A stretch of 64,000 bases of DNA from positions 1,922,001 through 1,986,000 of the forward strand of contig NZ_JBNAMV010000004.1 in assembly GCF_049705945.1 (NCBI RefSeq), in the 5' to 3' direction. The position numbers and the translations under genes are program-made. The notes under the pieces were generated by a model. That model was given only the letters and a program-made list of their open reading frames with translations, was not told the DNA's origin and ran no database searches. Shown in pieces: positions 40,734-49,088 of this stretch; within the stretch, counting starts at the first letter, position 1, and the number at the start of each line of letters is the position of its first letter. The DNA is from Salarchaeum japonicum_A. Its GTDB lineage: Archaea; Halobacteriota; Halobacteria; Halobacteriales; Halobacteriaceae.

Positions 40734-42095
40734 ATGGAGAGCGTGAATCCAGCGACGGGAGCGCGAGTCGACACGTACGACGAACACGACGACGGGGACG
40801 TTGAGGACGCGCTCGCCGCCGCTGACGACGCATTCGAGGAGTGGCGTGAGGTGCCGATTCGGGAGCGAGAGAAACTGCTCGCGAACGCGGCGGACGTGCT
40901 CCGAGAGAACAGCGAGCGGTACGCGAAACTCATCACGCGCGAGATGGGCAAACCCATCGAGCAGGCGCGCGCCGAGGTGGAGAAGTGCGCGTGGGGCTGT
41001 GAGTACTACAGCCAGCACGCGAGCCAACACCTCGCGGACGAGTCGCGCGCCAGCCCCGCCGGCACGGAAGTGTTCACGTCCTATGAGCCGCTGGGGACGG
41101 TGCTCGCGGTGATGCCGTGGAACTATCCGTTCTGGCAGGTGTTCCGGTTCGCCGCTCCCTACCTCACAGCGGGCAACACCGGTATCCTGAAGCACGCGTC
41201 GAATGTCCCCGGGTGCGCGAAAGCCATCGAGGAGGTGTTCGTCGAGGCCGGGTATCCCGAGGACGTCTTCCAGACGCTCCTGGTCGGGTCGGGGAAGGTG
41301 GACGACATCATCGCGGACGACCGCGTGAAGGCCGCGACGCTCACGGGAAGCGGGCCCGCGGGCCGCGCCGTCGCCGAAACCGCCGGCCGCCACCTCAAGA
41401 AAACCGTCCTCGAACTCGGCGGGAGTGACCCCGTGGTGGTGCTTGACGACGCGGACATCGACGAGCACATTGAGACGATGGCGCAGGCGCGCTACCAGAA
41501 CACCGGCCAGTCCTGCATCGCCGGCAAGCGGTTCATCGTCCACGCGGACGTGTACGACGAGTTCCTCGACGCCTTCCTCGACGAAGTGGACGGGTACACC
41601 GTCGGCGACCCCGAGAGCGACGACACCGACGTGGGGTCGATGGCGAGCGAGGGCCTGATGGAGGAACTCCACGAGCAGGTTGAGGAATCGATCGACGCGG
41701 GCGCGACCGTCGAACGCGGCGGCGACCCCCTCGACAGGGAGGGTGCGTTCTATCCGCCGACCGTGCTCACGGACGTGCCGAAGGGCTGTCCCGCGGACGA
41801 ACAGGAGCTGTTCGGCCCGGTCGCGTCCGTCTTCGAAGTCGAGAGCGAAGAAGCGGCTGTAGAGAAGGCGAACGACACCGACTTCGGTCTCGGCGCGAGC
41901 GTCTGGACCGAGGACCGCGACCGCGGCGAGCGCGTCGCCCGACAAATCGAGGCCGGCTGTACGTACGTGAACCAACTCACGAAGTCCGACCCCCGCGTTC
42001 CGTTCGGCGGCATCGGTATCTCCGGGTACGGCCGCGAACTCGCGAGCGACGGCATCCGCGAGTTCGTGAACCGGAAGACTGTCTGGATTGAATAG
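40734..42095 (+). CDS. gabD: NAD(P)-dependent succinate-semialdehyde dehydrogenase-like aldehyde dehydrogenase
   Basis: The 453-aa protein has the aldehyde dehydrogenase features: MPWNYPFWQVFRF, catalytic Glu in LELGGSDPVVVL, catalytic Cys in YQNTGQSCIAGKRF, and PFGGIGISGYGRELA near the end. Its compact length (about 455) matches the YneI/GabD2-type succinate-semialdehyde dehydrogenases. It oxidises an aldehyde, probably succinate semialdehyde, to the acid. The start at 40734 follows a TATA-like aaagccttt. Confidence 0.88.
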   Translation: MESVNPATGARVDTYDEHDDGDVEDALAAADDAFEEWREVPIREREKLLANAADVLRENSERYAKLITREMGKPIEQARAEVEKCAWGCEYYSQHASQHLADESRASPAGTEVFTSYEPLGTVLAVMPWNYPFWQVFRFAAPYLTAGNTGILKHASNVPGCAKAIEEVFVEAGYPEDVFQTLLVGSGKVDDIIADDRVKAATLTGSGPAGRAVAETAGRHLKKTVLELGGSDPVVVLDDADIDEHIETMAQARYQNTGQSCIAGKRFIVHADVYDEFLDAFLDEVDGYTVGDPESDDTDVGSMASEGLMEELHEQVEESIDAGATVERGGDPLDREGAFYPPTVLTDVPKGCPADEQELFGPVASVFEVESEEAAVEKANDTDFGLGASVWTEDRDRGERVARQIEAGCTYVNQLTKSDPRVPFGGIGISGYGRELASDGIREFVNRKTVWIE

Positions 42096-42125
42096 GTCTA
42101 AGCGCCCGGCGTTCCCGCCTCCGGT

Positions 42126-42809
42126 ATGGGCGAACGACTCGCTTCTCGGAGCGCGCAAGTCGAGGAGGTCATCGACCGACTCAGCGACGAGTACCCGGAA
42201 CCGGAAATCTCGCTGAACTTCTCGAACCGCCTCGAACTCCTCATCGCTGTCGTGCTGTCCGCGCAGTGCACGGACGAGCGCGTGAACAAGGTCACCGCCG
42301 AGTTGTTCGAGACGTACGACTCCGCCGAGGACTACGCGAACGCCGACGAAGAGGAACTCGCGGAGGCTATCAACTCGATCACGTACTACAACTCGAAAGC
42401 CGGCTACATCAAGAACGCCTGCACGAAAATCGTCAAGGAACACGACGGGGAAGTCCCCGATTCGATGTCCGCGCTCACCGACCTTCCCGGCGTCGGCCGG
42501 AAGACCGCGAACGTTGTCCTCCAGCACGGCCACGACATCACCGAGGGAATCGTCGTGGACACGCACGTTCAGCGCATCAGCCGTCGTCTCGGCATCACCG
42601 AGGAGGAACGCCCCGAAGCCATCGAAGACGACCTGATGGACGTCGTACCCCGAGAGCACTGGAAGAACTACACGCACTGGCTCATCGCGCACGGCCGCGA
42701 CACCTGCACCGCCCGCAACCCCGACTGCGCGGACTGCCTCCTCGACGACATCTGTCCGTCCAGCAAACTCGACAACGGCGTCGACCTCGCCAGCGGCGAG
42801 GAGTGGTAG
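42126..42809 (+). CDS. nth: Endonuclease III
   Basis: The 227-aa DNA repair enzyme has the helix-hairpin-helix LPGVGRKTANVVLQHG (catalytic Lys in GRK), the catalytic Asp in VVDTHVQRISRRLG, and the [4Fe-4S] cluster ligands C-x6-C-x2-C-x5-C (CTARNPDCADCLLDDIC). It excises oxidised pyrimidines and nicks abasic sites. The TATA-like gtctaag overlaps the end of the dehydrogenase gene, so it has its own leaderless promoter. It is a second HhH-GPD enzyme besides the OGG1-like one at 3.5 kb. Confidence 0.95.
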   Translation: MGERLASRSAQVEEVIDRLSDEYPEPEISLNFSNRLELLIAVVLSAQCTDERVNKVTAELFETYDSAEDYANADEEELAEAINSITYYNSKAGYIKNACTKIVKEHDGEVPDSMSALTDLPGVGRKTANVVLQHGHDITEGIVVDTHVQRISRRLGITEEERPEAIEDDLMDVVPREHWKNYTHWLIAHGRDTCTARNPDCADCLLDDICPSSKLDNGVDLASGEEW

Positions 42810-42814
42810 CGCGG

Positions 42815-42844
42815 CTTAGAGTCGGTAGTCGTGCTCGCTGTCCT
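42815..42844 (-). repeat. Degenerate second copy of the M42 peptidase gene 3' end
   Basis: These 30 bases match 42921-42950, the end of the M42 gene, at 27 positions and would encode DSEHDYRL plus a stop on the minus strand. No more of the gene is recognisable in the 76-bp gap between them. It is the trace of a partial duplication or of a second peptidase gene. Confidence 0.6.
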
Positions 42845-42921
42845 GCGCGGACCGTTTTCTGCGGCCGGACGCACACGCACCGCCCGGCCGCGAAAACCCT
42901 CCACGAAAAAACCGCGGCCGC

Positions 42922-43974
42922 TTACAGTCGGTAGTCGTGCTCGCCGTCTTCGCTGTCGAGGAAGGCGGTGACGAGGTCGATGGTGGCGTCGATGTCGTCG
43001 GCGTTCGCGGCTTCGACGGGCGTGTGGAGGTAGCGGGTCGGAATCGACACCGCGCCGACGGGTTTCGCGCCGTTCGTGTTCTGGAAGCCGGCGGTGTCCG
43101 TGCCGCCCGCGGGCAGCACTTCGAGCTGGTGGTCGATGTCCTCGGTTTCGGCGACGGTGCGGAGGCGCTTGTGGACGCTCGGGTTCGTGATGACGCTGCC
43201 GTCCTTGAGTTTGATTCCCGCGCCCTCGCCGAGCGTGGTGACGTAGTCCGCCTCGTTACTCACCTGCGGCACGTCGTTCGCGACCGTCACGTCGAGCGCG
43301 AGCGCGAGGTCCGGGTCGAGGTCGACGCCGAGCGCTCGCGCGCCCCGCAGACCGACCTCCTCCTGCACGGTCGCGGCGAAGTGCACCGTCACGTCGGGGT
43401 CGATGCGCTTCGCGGCCTCGATCATCGCGAACAGGCAGACGCGGTCGTCGAGGCTCTTCCCGGTGACGTTCTCACCGACGTACTCGGTGCGCTGGTCGAT
43501 GGTCACCTGGTCGCCGACGGAGACGAGGTCGTCGGCGTCGTCGCCGTCGATTCCGAGGTCGACGTACACGTCGTGTACCTCGTCTTTCTTCTTCTGGTCC
43601 TCCTCGTCTTGGGTGTGCGGCGCGAGCGACCCGATGATTCCCGGGATGTCCTCGTCGTCGGTGTGGACGGTGACGCGTTGCGCGCGGAGGATGCGGGCGT
43701 CCCAGCCGCCGAGCGCGTCCAACTGGAGGAAGCCGTTGTCGGTGACGTGGCGAACCATGAACCCGATTTCGTCCATGTGCGCCGCCACCGCGACCTCGTA
43801 GTCGGGGTTCTCGGAGCCCTCGACGGTCGCGACGACGTTCCCCATCGAGTCAGTTCGAATCTCGTCCGCGTGGTCGTCGAGTTCGCGGCGGACGATGGTT
43901 CGAATGCGGTCCTCGTAGCCGGGGACGCCTCTGGCTTCCGTGAGTTCCTTCAGCAGGTCGAAGTCGAACGACAT
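42922..43974 (-). CDS. M42 family metallopeptidase (tetrahedral aminopeptidase type)
   Basis: The 350-aa protein has M42 metal and catalytic motifs: VAAHMDEIGFMVRHV (His ligand), KSLDDRVCLFAMIEA (bridging Asp), VQEEVGLRGARAL (catalytic Glu pair), LALDVTVAND, and AGGTDTAGFQNTNGAKPVGAVSIPTRYLHTPVE split over the C-terminal part. It forms dodecameric aminopeptidases that trim cytosolic peptides. A TATA box (tttata on the minus strand, 43999-44005) is centred 28 nt before the ATG, adjacent to the end of the polyprenyl synthase gene. Confidence 0.92.
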   Translation of the reverse strand: MSFDFDLLKELTEARGVPGYEDRIRTIVRRELDDHADEIRTDSMGNVVATVEGSENPDYEVAVAAHMDEIGFMVRHVTDNGFLQLDALGGWDARILRAQRVTVHTDDEDIPGIIGSLAPHTQDEEDQKKKDEVHDVYVDLGIDGDDADDLVSVGDQVTIDQRTEYVGENVTGKSLDDRVCLFAMIEAAKRIDPDVTVHFAATVQEEVGLRGARALGVDLDPDLALALDVTVANDVPQVSNEADYVTTLGEGAGIKLKDGSVITNPSVHKRLRTVAETEDIDHQLEVLPAGGTDTAGFQNTNGAKPVGAVSIPTRYLHTPVEAANADDIDATIDLVTAFLDSEDGEHDYRL

Positions 43975-43998
43975 ACCGAGATATCGGCCGACTGGCCG

Positions 43999-44005
43999 TA
44001 TAAAA
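43999..44005 (-). promoter_or_regulatory. TATA box of the M42 peptidase gene
   Basis: Minus-strand ttttata is centred about 28 nt before the ATG at 43974, a good leaderless-type promoter. Confidence 0.55.
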
Positions 44006-44019
44006 CGACGCGTTCCGGA

Positions 44020-45084
44020 CTATACGTCCCGTTCCACGACGAACCGTGTGAACTCCTCTAGGTCGGCCTGTGCGTCCGGCGTCAGCGGCACATCCGCGAG
44101 GTGGTCGCGGGCGTCCGCCGCGAGGTCGAGCGCGCGCTCCCGGGCGTACGAGAGGCTGCCCGTCTCCTGGAGTATATCGATGGCTTCGAGCACCATCTCG
44201 TCGGTGGTGTCGTCGCTCGCGAGAATCGTTTCGAGGCGTTCGGCCGCGGCGGGGTCGGCGTTCTCGACGGCGTGCACGGTCATCAGCGTCTTCTTCCCCT
44301 CGTGGATGTCGTTCCCGAACGCCTTCCCGAAGTCGCCCGCGCGGTCGAGCGAGTGCTCAATGTCGAGGATGTCGTCACCGATCTGGAACGCGATACAGAG
44401 CGTTTCCATGTAGTCCGCGAGCGCGTTCTCTATCGCGGGCGGCTGGTGGGTGACGATGGCGGCGAGCCGTCCGACGATGCGGCCGAGACAGCCCGTCTTG
44501 CACGCGCACATCTCCATGTACTCGGTTTCGGTGATGTCGATTCCGTCCTCGTTGTGCCAGTGGATGTCCATCCCCTGCCCGAGGTGGGTGCGGTTGAGTT
44601 CCTCCGTCAGCATCTCGTAGACCGCGAGCTTGGTCGCGTCGTCCAACCCCGCGGGGTTCCGCGACACAACCTTGAGCGGGATGAAGTAGAGCGCGTTCCC
44701 CGCGTTCAGCGCCACGTCCTCGCCGTAGCGGTGGTGGAGGGCGTCCTCGCCCCGGCGGAGGGTCGCGCCGTCCTCCACGTCGTCCACGATGATGGTGCCG
44801 TTGTGGAGGATTTCGGGCACGGTCGCGTACGGCAGGAACCGCTCCGGGTCGCTACCCAATCCTTCGACGATACGGAGGAAGGCGACCGCGCGCCAGCGCT
44901 TCCCGCCGCGGTCGAGGAGGTCCCAGACGGGGTCGTGCAGACCCGCCGCGATGGCGTCCGCGTCGTACTCGTACCGCGCGTCACCGAAGAACTCCGCGAC
45001 GTACTCCTCGTCCGGGTCGCGGGGGAGGACGCGCGCGATGGCGTCGTCGACAGCGGGCCGCCACTCGGCCAACGTCTCGCGCAT
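44020..45084 (-). CDS. idsA: Polyprenyl (geranylgeranyl/farnesyl) diphosphate synthase
   Basis: The 354-aa enzyme has the first Asp-rich motif DDVEDGATLRRGEDALHHRYG and the second FQIGDDILDIEHSLDRAGDFGKA, with GGKRWRAVAFL at the substrate end. It elongates isoprenyl diphosphates with isopentenyl diphosphate to C15-C20 chains for archaeal lipids. The first motif is DDVED, i.e. the short DDxxD form. ATG at 45084 (MRETLAEWRPAVDDAI) is preferred to the upstream one. Divergent from the MTH865-like gene. Confidence 0.9.
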   Translation of the reverse strand: MRETLAEWRPAVDDAIARVLPRDPDEEYVAEFFGDARYEYDADAIAAGLHDPVWDLLDRGGKRWRAVAFLRIVEGLGSDPERFLPYATVPEILHNGTIIVDDVEDGATLRRGEDALHHRYGEDVALNAGNALYFIPLKVVSRNPAGLDDATKLAVYEMLTEELNRTHLGQGMDIHWHNEDGIDITETEYMEMCACKTGCLGRIVGRLAAIVTHQPPAIENALADYMETLCIAFQIGDDILDIEHSLDRAGDFGKAFGNDIHEGKKTLMTVHAVENADPAAAERLETILASDDTTDEMVLEAIDILQETGSLSYARERALDLAADARDHLADVPLTPDAQADLEEFTRFVVERDV

Positions 45085-45176
45085 ACCCGAGCGGAGGATG
45101 TCATCGCGCAAAAAACTTCAGTTCTCCCGCGCACCGTTCCACAATCCTTAACGTCGAACCACACACAGGTGTGTCC

Positions 45177-45443
45177 ATGAGTGACGAACTCGAAGCCGAA
45201 CTCCGTGCGGAGCTCAAGGACGCGTTCGAGAACGCCGACTACCCCGTGAAGAACCAGATGGGGCTCGTGCCCGCGCTCCCGAACGGCCCCGCGACGAAGT
45301 TCGAGGCCGGCGACGGCGAGGTCTCCTTCACCGCGATGGAGCTCGCGTCGAAACTCAGCGGGAACGCCGACTTCCCCTACGCCGACGTCGACAGCCTCGT
45401 CGACGACATCATCGAGGGCCTCAAGGACGACGGCACGCTGTAA
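45177..45443 (+). CDS. MTH865 family protein
   Basis: The 88-aa protein has the MTH865 pattern: LRAELKDAFENADYPVKNQMGLVPALPNGPATKFEAGDGEVSFTAMELA (continuous in the middle) and FPYADVDSLVDDIIEGL. It is a small helical archaeal fold with an EF-hand-like shape and unknown function. A TATA-like ccttaac is centred 28 nt before the ATG at 45177; the in-frame GTG at 45171 is a weaker start. Confidence 0.85.
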   Translation: MSDELEAELRAELKDAFENADYPVKNQMGLVPALPNGPATKFEAGDGEVSFTAMELASKLSGNADFPYADVDSLVDDIIEGLKDDGTL

Positions 45444-45501
45444 TTCGAGTAGCTGAGAACCACCGCGGCGTTTTTCGTGTGTTCGAATCGAACAGTCACA
45501 C

Positions 45502-45642
45502 ATGGAAGTACGAGTCGAGCGACTCGGCGTCCTCGGCGTGCTGGGCGTACTGGGCGTGCTGACGAACGAGCCGGCGTTGTTCGGCCTGTTCGCACTGTTC
45601 GCGCTGTTCGGGAGTGACAGCACGATAACGGTCGGCGAGTAG
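45502..45642 (+). CDS. Small hydrophobic protein with LGVLGVLGVL repeat, 46 aa
   Basis: The short ORF encodes MEVRVERLGVLGVLGVLGVL, then TNEPALFGLFALFALFGSD and STITVGE. The two hydrophobic runs (GVL repeats and LF repeats) could form a helical hairpin in the membrane. A TATA-like gtttttcg is centred 28 nt before the ATG, which argues for a real gene. Similar short LG-repeat proteins occur in haloarchaea. Function unknown; it is a candidate membrane micropeptide. Confidence 0.55.
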   Translation: MEVRVERLGVLGVLGVLGVLTNEPALFGLFALFALFGSDSTITVGE

Positions 45643-45703
45643 TGTAGCGGCAACCCGCTCGGCCTCCCGTAACCGTTAGGTGCGTCCTGCGTGGACTTCG
45701 GGT

Positions 45704-47011
45704 ATGACCGAGTGGATCGGCGACACCTTCACTTCTGACGCTGGCTGGACCCACCTCGAACGACTCGTGGACATCGGGAACCGAATGGCGGGCAGCGACG
45801 GGGAGCGCGCGGCCGCGGAGGCGACCCGCGACGCGCTCGCCGAGCACACCGACGACGCCTGGCTGGACGAGTTCGACATCCAGGGCTGGGAGCGCGGAAG
45901 TTCGCGCATCGACGCCGGCGACACCGAACAGGACTGCATCGCGCTCCCGCGCTCGCCCGCGGGCGACGTGTCGGGCGAGTTCGTCGACCTCGGGTACGGC
46001 CTCCCGGCGGACTTCGAGGAACACGATATCGAGGGGAAGGTCGTGATGGTCGCGTCGAACGTCCCCGACTACTTCGATCGCTTCATCCACCGCCGCGAGA
46101 AGTACTACTACGCGGTCGAGGGCGGCGCGGCCGCGTTCGTGTTCAGGAACCACGTCGAGGGCTGTCTTCCGCCGACGGGAAGCGTCGGAAACGCGGACGC
46201 CCCCATCGGCGACATCCCCGCGGTCGGCGTGTCGAAGGAGGTCGGCTCCCGGCTCTCCCGGCGCTTCACCGGGAGCGACGTGTCCGTCTCGGTGGACGCG
46301 GCGACGCCGGACGCGACGAGTCAGAACGTGCACGCGACGCTCGGCCCGGACACCGAGGAGGAACTGCTCGTCACGAGCCACGTCGACGCGCACGACATCG
46401 CGGAGGGCGCGATGGACAACGGCGCGGGCACGGCGATGGTCGTCGAACTCGCGCGCACGCTCGCCGAGCGCGAGGACGAACTCAGCACGAAGATACACTT
46501 CGTCGCGTTCGGCGCGGAGGAAGTCGGATTGGTGGGGTCGGAGTACGACGCGGAGAAGCGCGACCACGACGCCATCGAGGCCGTGTTGAACTTCGACGGC
46601 GTCGTCCGCGGCCGCACGCTCACCTTCACGACGCACGGCTTCGACGCTCTCGCGGACGCCGCGGAGGCCGTCGGTGACCGCTTCGACCATCCGGTGACGA
46701 CGACGCCCGAACTCGGCCCGCACTCGGACCACTGGCCGTACACGCAGTGGGGCGTCCCCGGCTACCACGTGATGAGCGAGACGGGCGACGAGGGCCGCGG
46801 CTGGGGGCACACGTTCGCGGACACGCTCGACAAACTCGAAGTCCGGGACTTCCGCGAGCAGGCGATTCTCCTCACCGACCTCGCAGTGGACCTCGCAAGC
46901 GACGAGTTCGCGGTCGCGCACGCCGCGCCGGCCGACATCGCGAGCCAGCTCGAGGACGAGGACAAGGCGAAGGGAATGAAGATAACGGGCGACTGGCCGT
47001 ACGACGAGTGA
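45704..47011 (+). CDS. M28 family metallopeptidase
   Basis: The 435-aa protein has the M28 zinc motifs: VTSHVDAHDIAEGAMDNGAGTAMVVELAR (His and Asp), FVAFGAEEVGLVGSEYD (catalytic Glu and zinc Glu), VLNFDGVV and GPHSDHWPYTQWGVPGYH. The central PA insert (VVMVASNVPDYF...FRNHVEG) is typical of M28 aminopeptidases. No signal peptide is visible, so it probably acts in the cytoplasm. TATA-like ccgttagg is centred 27 nt before the ATG. Followed 4 bp later by the NAD-kinase-like gene. Confidence 0.9.
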   Translation: MTEWIGDTFTSDAGWTHLERLVDIGNRMAGSDGERAAAEATRDALAEHTDDAWLDEFDIQGWERGSSRIDAGDTEQDCIALPRSPAGDVSGEFVDLGYGLPADFEEHDIEGKVVMVASNVPDYFDRFIHRREKYYYAVEGGAAAFVFRNHVEGCLPPTGSVGNADAPIGDIPAVGVSKEVGSRLSRRFTGSDVSVSVDAATPDATSQNVHATLGPDTEEELLVTSHVDAHDIAEGAMDNGAGTAMVVELARTLAEREDELSTKIHFVAFGAEEVGLVGSEYDAEKRDHDAIEAVLNFDGVVRGRTLTFTTHGFDALADAAEAVGDRFDHPVTTTPELGPHSDHWPYTQWGVPGYHVMSETGDEGRGWGHTFADTLDKLEVRDFREQAILLTDLAVDLASDEFAVAHAAPADIASQLEDEDKAKGMKITGDWPYDE

Positions 47012-47015
47012 GCCG

Positions 47016-47756
47016 ATGACGGGACTCTCCGACGTGGAATCGGTGGGCGTGCTCGGTGAGCGCGCGGACACGCTCGCCGCGTTCGTCAAGGAGCACGACC
47101 GCGACGCCGTGACGGGCGACCCGACCACCGTGGCGTCGGACACGGACCTCGTGGTTGTGGACGGGGAGTCCGCGCTCTACGACCTCGTGCGCGCCGACGC
47201 GAACGCGCCCGCGCTCGTGCTCGGGGACGTGCCCGGCGTGCCGTCAGTCGACTGGGGCCGCCGCGCGAACGCGATGACGCACGCGCTCGACGGGAGCGCC
47301 GGCGTCCACTCCGCGCCGCTGCTGTCCGTGCGCGCGGACGGTGAGTCGTACCGCGCGCTCGCGGACACGATGCTCGTCACCGACGAACCAGCGCGTATCT
47401 CCGAGTACGGCGTGCACGCCGCGAACGAGACCGTGGACACCGTTCGCGCGGACGGCATCGTCGCCGCCACGTCCACCGGCAGCAGAGGGTACGGGAGCGC
47501 CGCTGACGGCCCCGTCGTCGCGCCCGGCGTGGACGCCGTCTCCGTCGTCCCCGTCGCGCCGTTCCGCGTCGACCAGTCGAACTGGGTGCTCCCGCTCCCC
47601 ACCGACCTCACCGTCGAACGCGAGACCGCCGACGTGGTCCTGCTCGTGGACGACCGCGAGGTCGCAACGCTCGACCACGACACGACGGTGCGCGTCGACC
47701 ACGGCGGCACGCTCCCCGTGGTCACCACGCCCGAAACCACCGGATTCTTCGACTGA
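47016..47756 (+). CDS. NAD kinase-like protein lacking the GGDG motif
   Basis: The 246-aa protein matches NAD kinases in the second half: RISEYGVHAANETVDTVRADGIVAATSTGSRGYGSAADGPVVAPGVDAVSVVPVAPF and a final beta-sandwich (VVLLVDDREVATLDHDTTVRV). The N-terminal Rossmann half is shorter and has GDVPGVPSVDW where the ATP-binding GGDGT loop should be. It may be inactive as a kinase or have a changed donor, or bind NAD(H) as a sensor. It starts 4 bp after the M28 stop, so the two are co-transcribed. Confidence 0.75.
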   Translation: MTGLSDVESVGVLGERADTLAAFVKEHDRDAVTGDPTTVASDTDLVVVDGESALYDLVRADANAPALVLGDVPGVPSVDWGRRANAMTHALDGSAGVHSAPLLSVRADGESYRALADTMLVTDEPARISEYGVHAANETVDTVRADGIVAATSTGSRGYGSAADGPVVAPGVDAVSVVPVAPFRVDQSNWVLPLPTDLTVERETADVVLLVDDREVATLDHDTTVRVDHGGTLPVVTTPETTGFFD

Positions 47757-47780
47757 GCGGTCGCGTTCGACTGTTCGAAC

Positions 47781-48284
47781 TCAGTCGGTCGACACGCGGA
47801 GGTCGACCGGGCGGCGCTCGCCTTCGAGGTCGGCGACGATGCGTTCGACGACGCGCTCGCCCTCCTCCACGACGCGCGCCGCCGCCTTCTCCACGACCCA
47901 GTCGAGGCTGACGAGCGGCGGGAGCGACACCGCGTTGTCCGCCGACGACGGGTCGTACTCGACGTCGAGCGTGACGCGCGACCCCGCGCCGTCCTCGGTC
48001 TCCGTGGGTTCGACACGCCAGCGGCCGCTCGCGTCGAGGTCTTTCGTCACGGTCCACTCGATGCGGTGCGGTGGCTCCACCGCCGTCACTTCCGAGTGAA
48101 CGGTGTAGGTGAGCTTCCACCACGAGAAGTGGAGGCGATACCGGGTTTCCGGGCCGCCGTCCCCGAACTGGTCGACGCCCGTGAGGTGCTTCGAGTAGTC
48201 CGCGTACCCGGGGAAGTCCAGGAGGAACTCGTAGGCCTCGCTCGGCGGGACGCGAACGACAGTGCTGACCGAGAGCCGGTTCAC
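47781..48284 (-). CDS. SRPBCC (START-like) family protein
   Basis: The 167-aa protein folds as a polyketide cyclase/START-like domain: LSVSTVVRVPPSEAYEFLLDFPGYADYSKHLTGVDQFG (split by the first helix), RYRLHFSWWKLTYTVHSEVT, PHRIEWTVTKDLDASGRWRVEP, and a final amphipathic helix (ARVVEEGERVVERIVADLEG). It binds a hydrophobic ligand, unknown. It starts with GTG at 48284; no in-frame ATG gives a better match. It is divergent from the small flavoprotein gene, 81 bp apart. Confidence 0.82.
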   Translation of the reverse strand: MNRLSVSTVVRVPPSEAYEFLLDFPGYADYSKHLTGVDQFGDGGPETRYRLHFSWWKLTYTVHSEVTAVEPPHRIEWTVTKDLDASGRWRVEPTETEDGAGSRVTLDVEYDPSSADNAVSLPPLVSLDWVVEKAAARVVEEGERVVERIVADLEGERRPVDLRVSTD

Positions 48285-48365
48285 ACCCCGACCTGCGTCC
48301 GCCCGGGGCTTAGTTCGCTCGCCGGAACCGGGACGCTTCTCACCCCCCGCCGCGTTTTCTTCCGT

Positions 48366-49088
48366 ATGTCCGAGACACCGACTGTTGGTATCGTCGGCGG
48401 CGGCGTCGCCGGCCTCACCGCGGCGACGTTCACCGCACGCGCCGACCTCGACACGACCGTGTTCGACGCGGGCGAATCCATCTTCGCGCGGAACGCACAC
48501 GTCGAGAACCTCCCCGGGTTCCCCGCGGGCGTCAACCCCCGACTGTTCCTCGACCTCACGCGCGAACAGGCGACCGACGCGGGCGCGACCGTCGTGGACG
48601 CCGAAGTCGTGGATGTGGACGCGGCCGCGGCGGGCTTCGAGGTCACCGCGGACGACGCGTACGAGTTCGACTTCGTCGTCGTCTCCTCGTGGTCGGACGC
48701 GTCCTTCCTCGACGACCTCGGCCTCGACTTCATCGAACAGGGCACGAAGACGTACCTCGACACGGACGGCCAGGGCCGAACCGGCGTCCCCGGCCTGTAC
48801 GCGGCGGGCCGGGTCGCGGGGCGCTACCACCAGGCGGTCGTCTCCGCGGGGAGCGGCGCGGAAGCCGCGCTCACCCTCCTTGAGGACTCGGACGTGCCGT
48901 TCTACCACGACTGGGTCGCGCCCGAGGGCTACTTCACGGGCCGCGGCCGCGAGGTGCCGCCTGGCTGCGAGGAGATCGACGAAGCGGAGCGCGAGCGGCG
49001 CGAGCGCGCGTCGATGCAGCGGATGCGGGAGGCCTTCAGCGAGCGGCACCCGGCCGAGCCGACGATGCATCCGTCCGTCGAGGAGTAA
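48366..49088 (+). CDS. Minimal FAD-dependent oxidoreductase, thioredoxin reductase-like without redox Cys
   Basis: The 240-aa protein has an N-terminal FAD dinucleotide fold (VGIVGGGVAGLTAATFTARADLDTTVFD), the NLPGFP segment of thioredoxin reductases, and the C-terminal FAD motif GVPGLYAAGRVAGRYHQAVVSAGSGAEAALTL. The NADPH-binding domain and the CxxC pair are missing, and a charged helical tail (EEIDEAERERRERASMQRMREAFSE) is added. It is therefore a compact FAD binder, possibly working with a separate reductase or as a sensor. It overlaps no other gene. Confidence 0.75.
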   Translation: MSETPTVGIVGGGVAGLTAATFTARADLDTTVFDAGESIFARNAHVENLPGFPAGVNPRLFLDLTREQATDAGATVVDAEVVDVDAAAAGFEVTADDAYEFDFVVVSSWSDASFLDDLGLDFIEQGTKTYLDTDGQGRTGVPGLYAAGRVAGRYHQAVVSAGSGAEAALTLLEDSDVPFYHDWVAPEGYFTGRGREVPPGCEEIDEAERERRERASMQRMREAFSERHPAEPTMHPSVEE

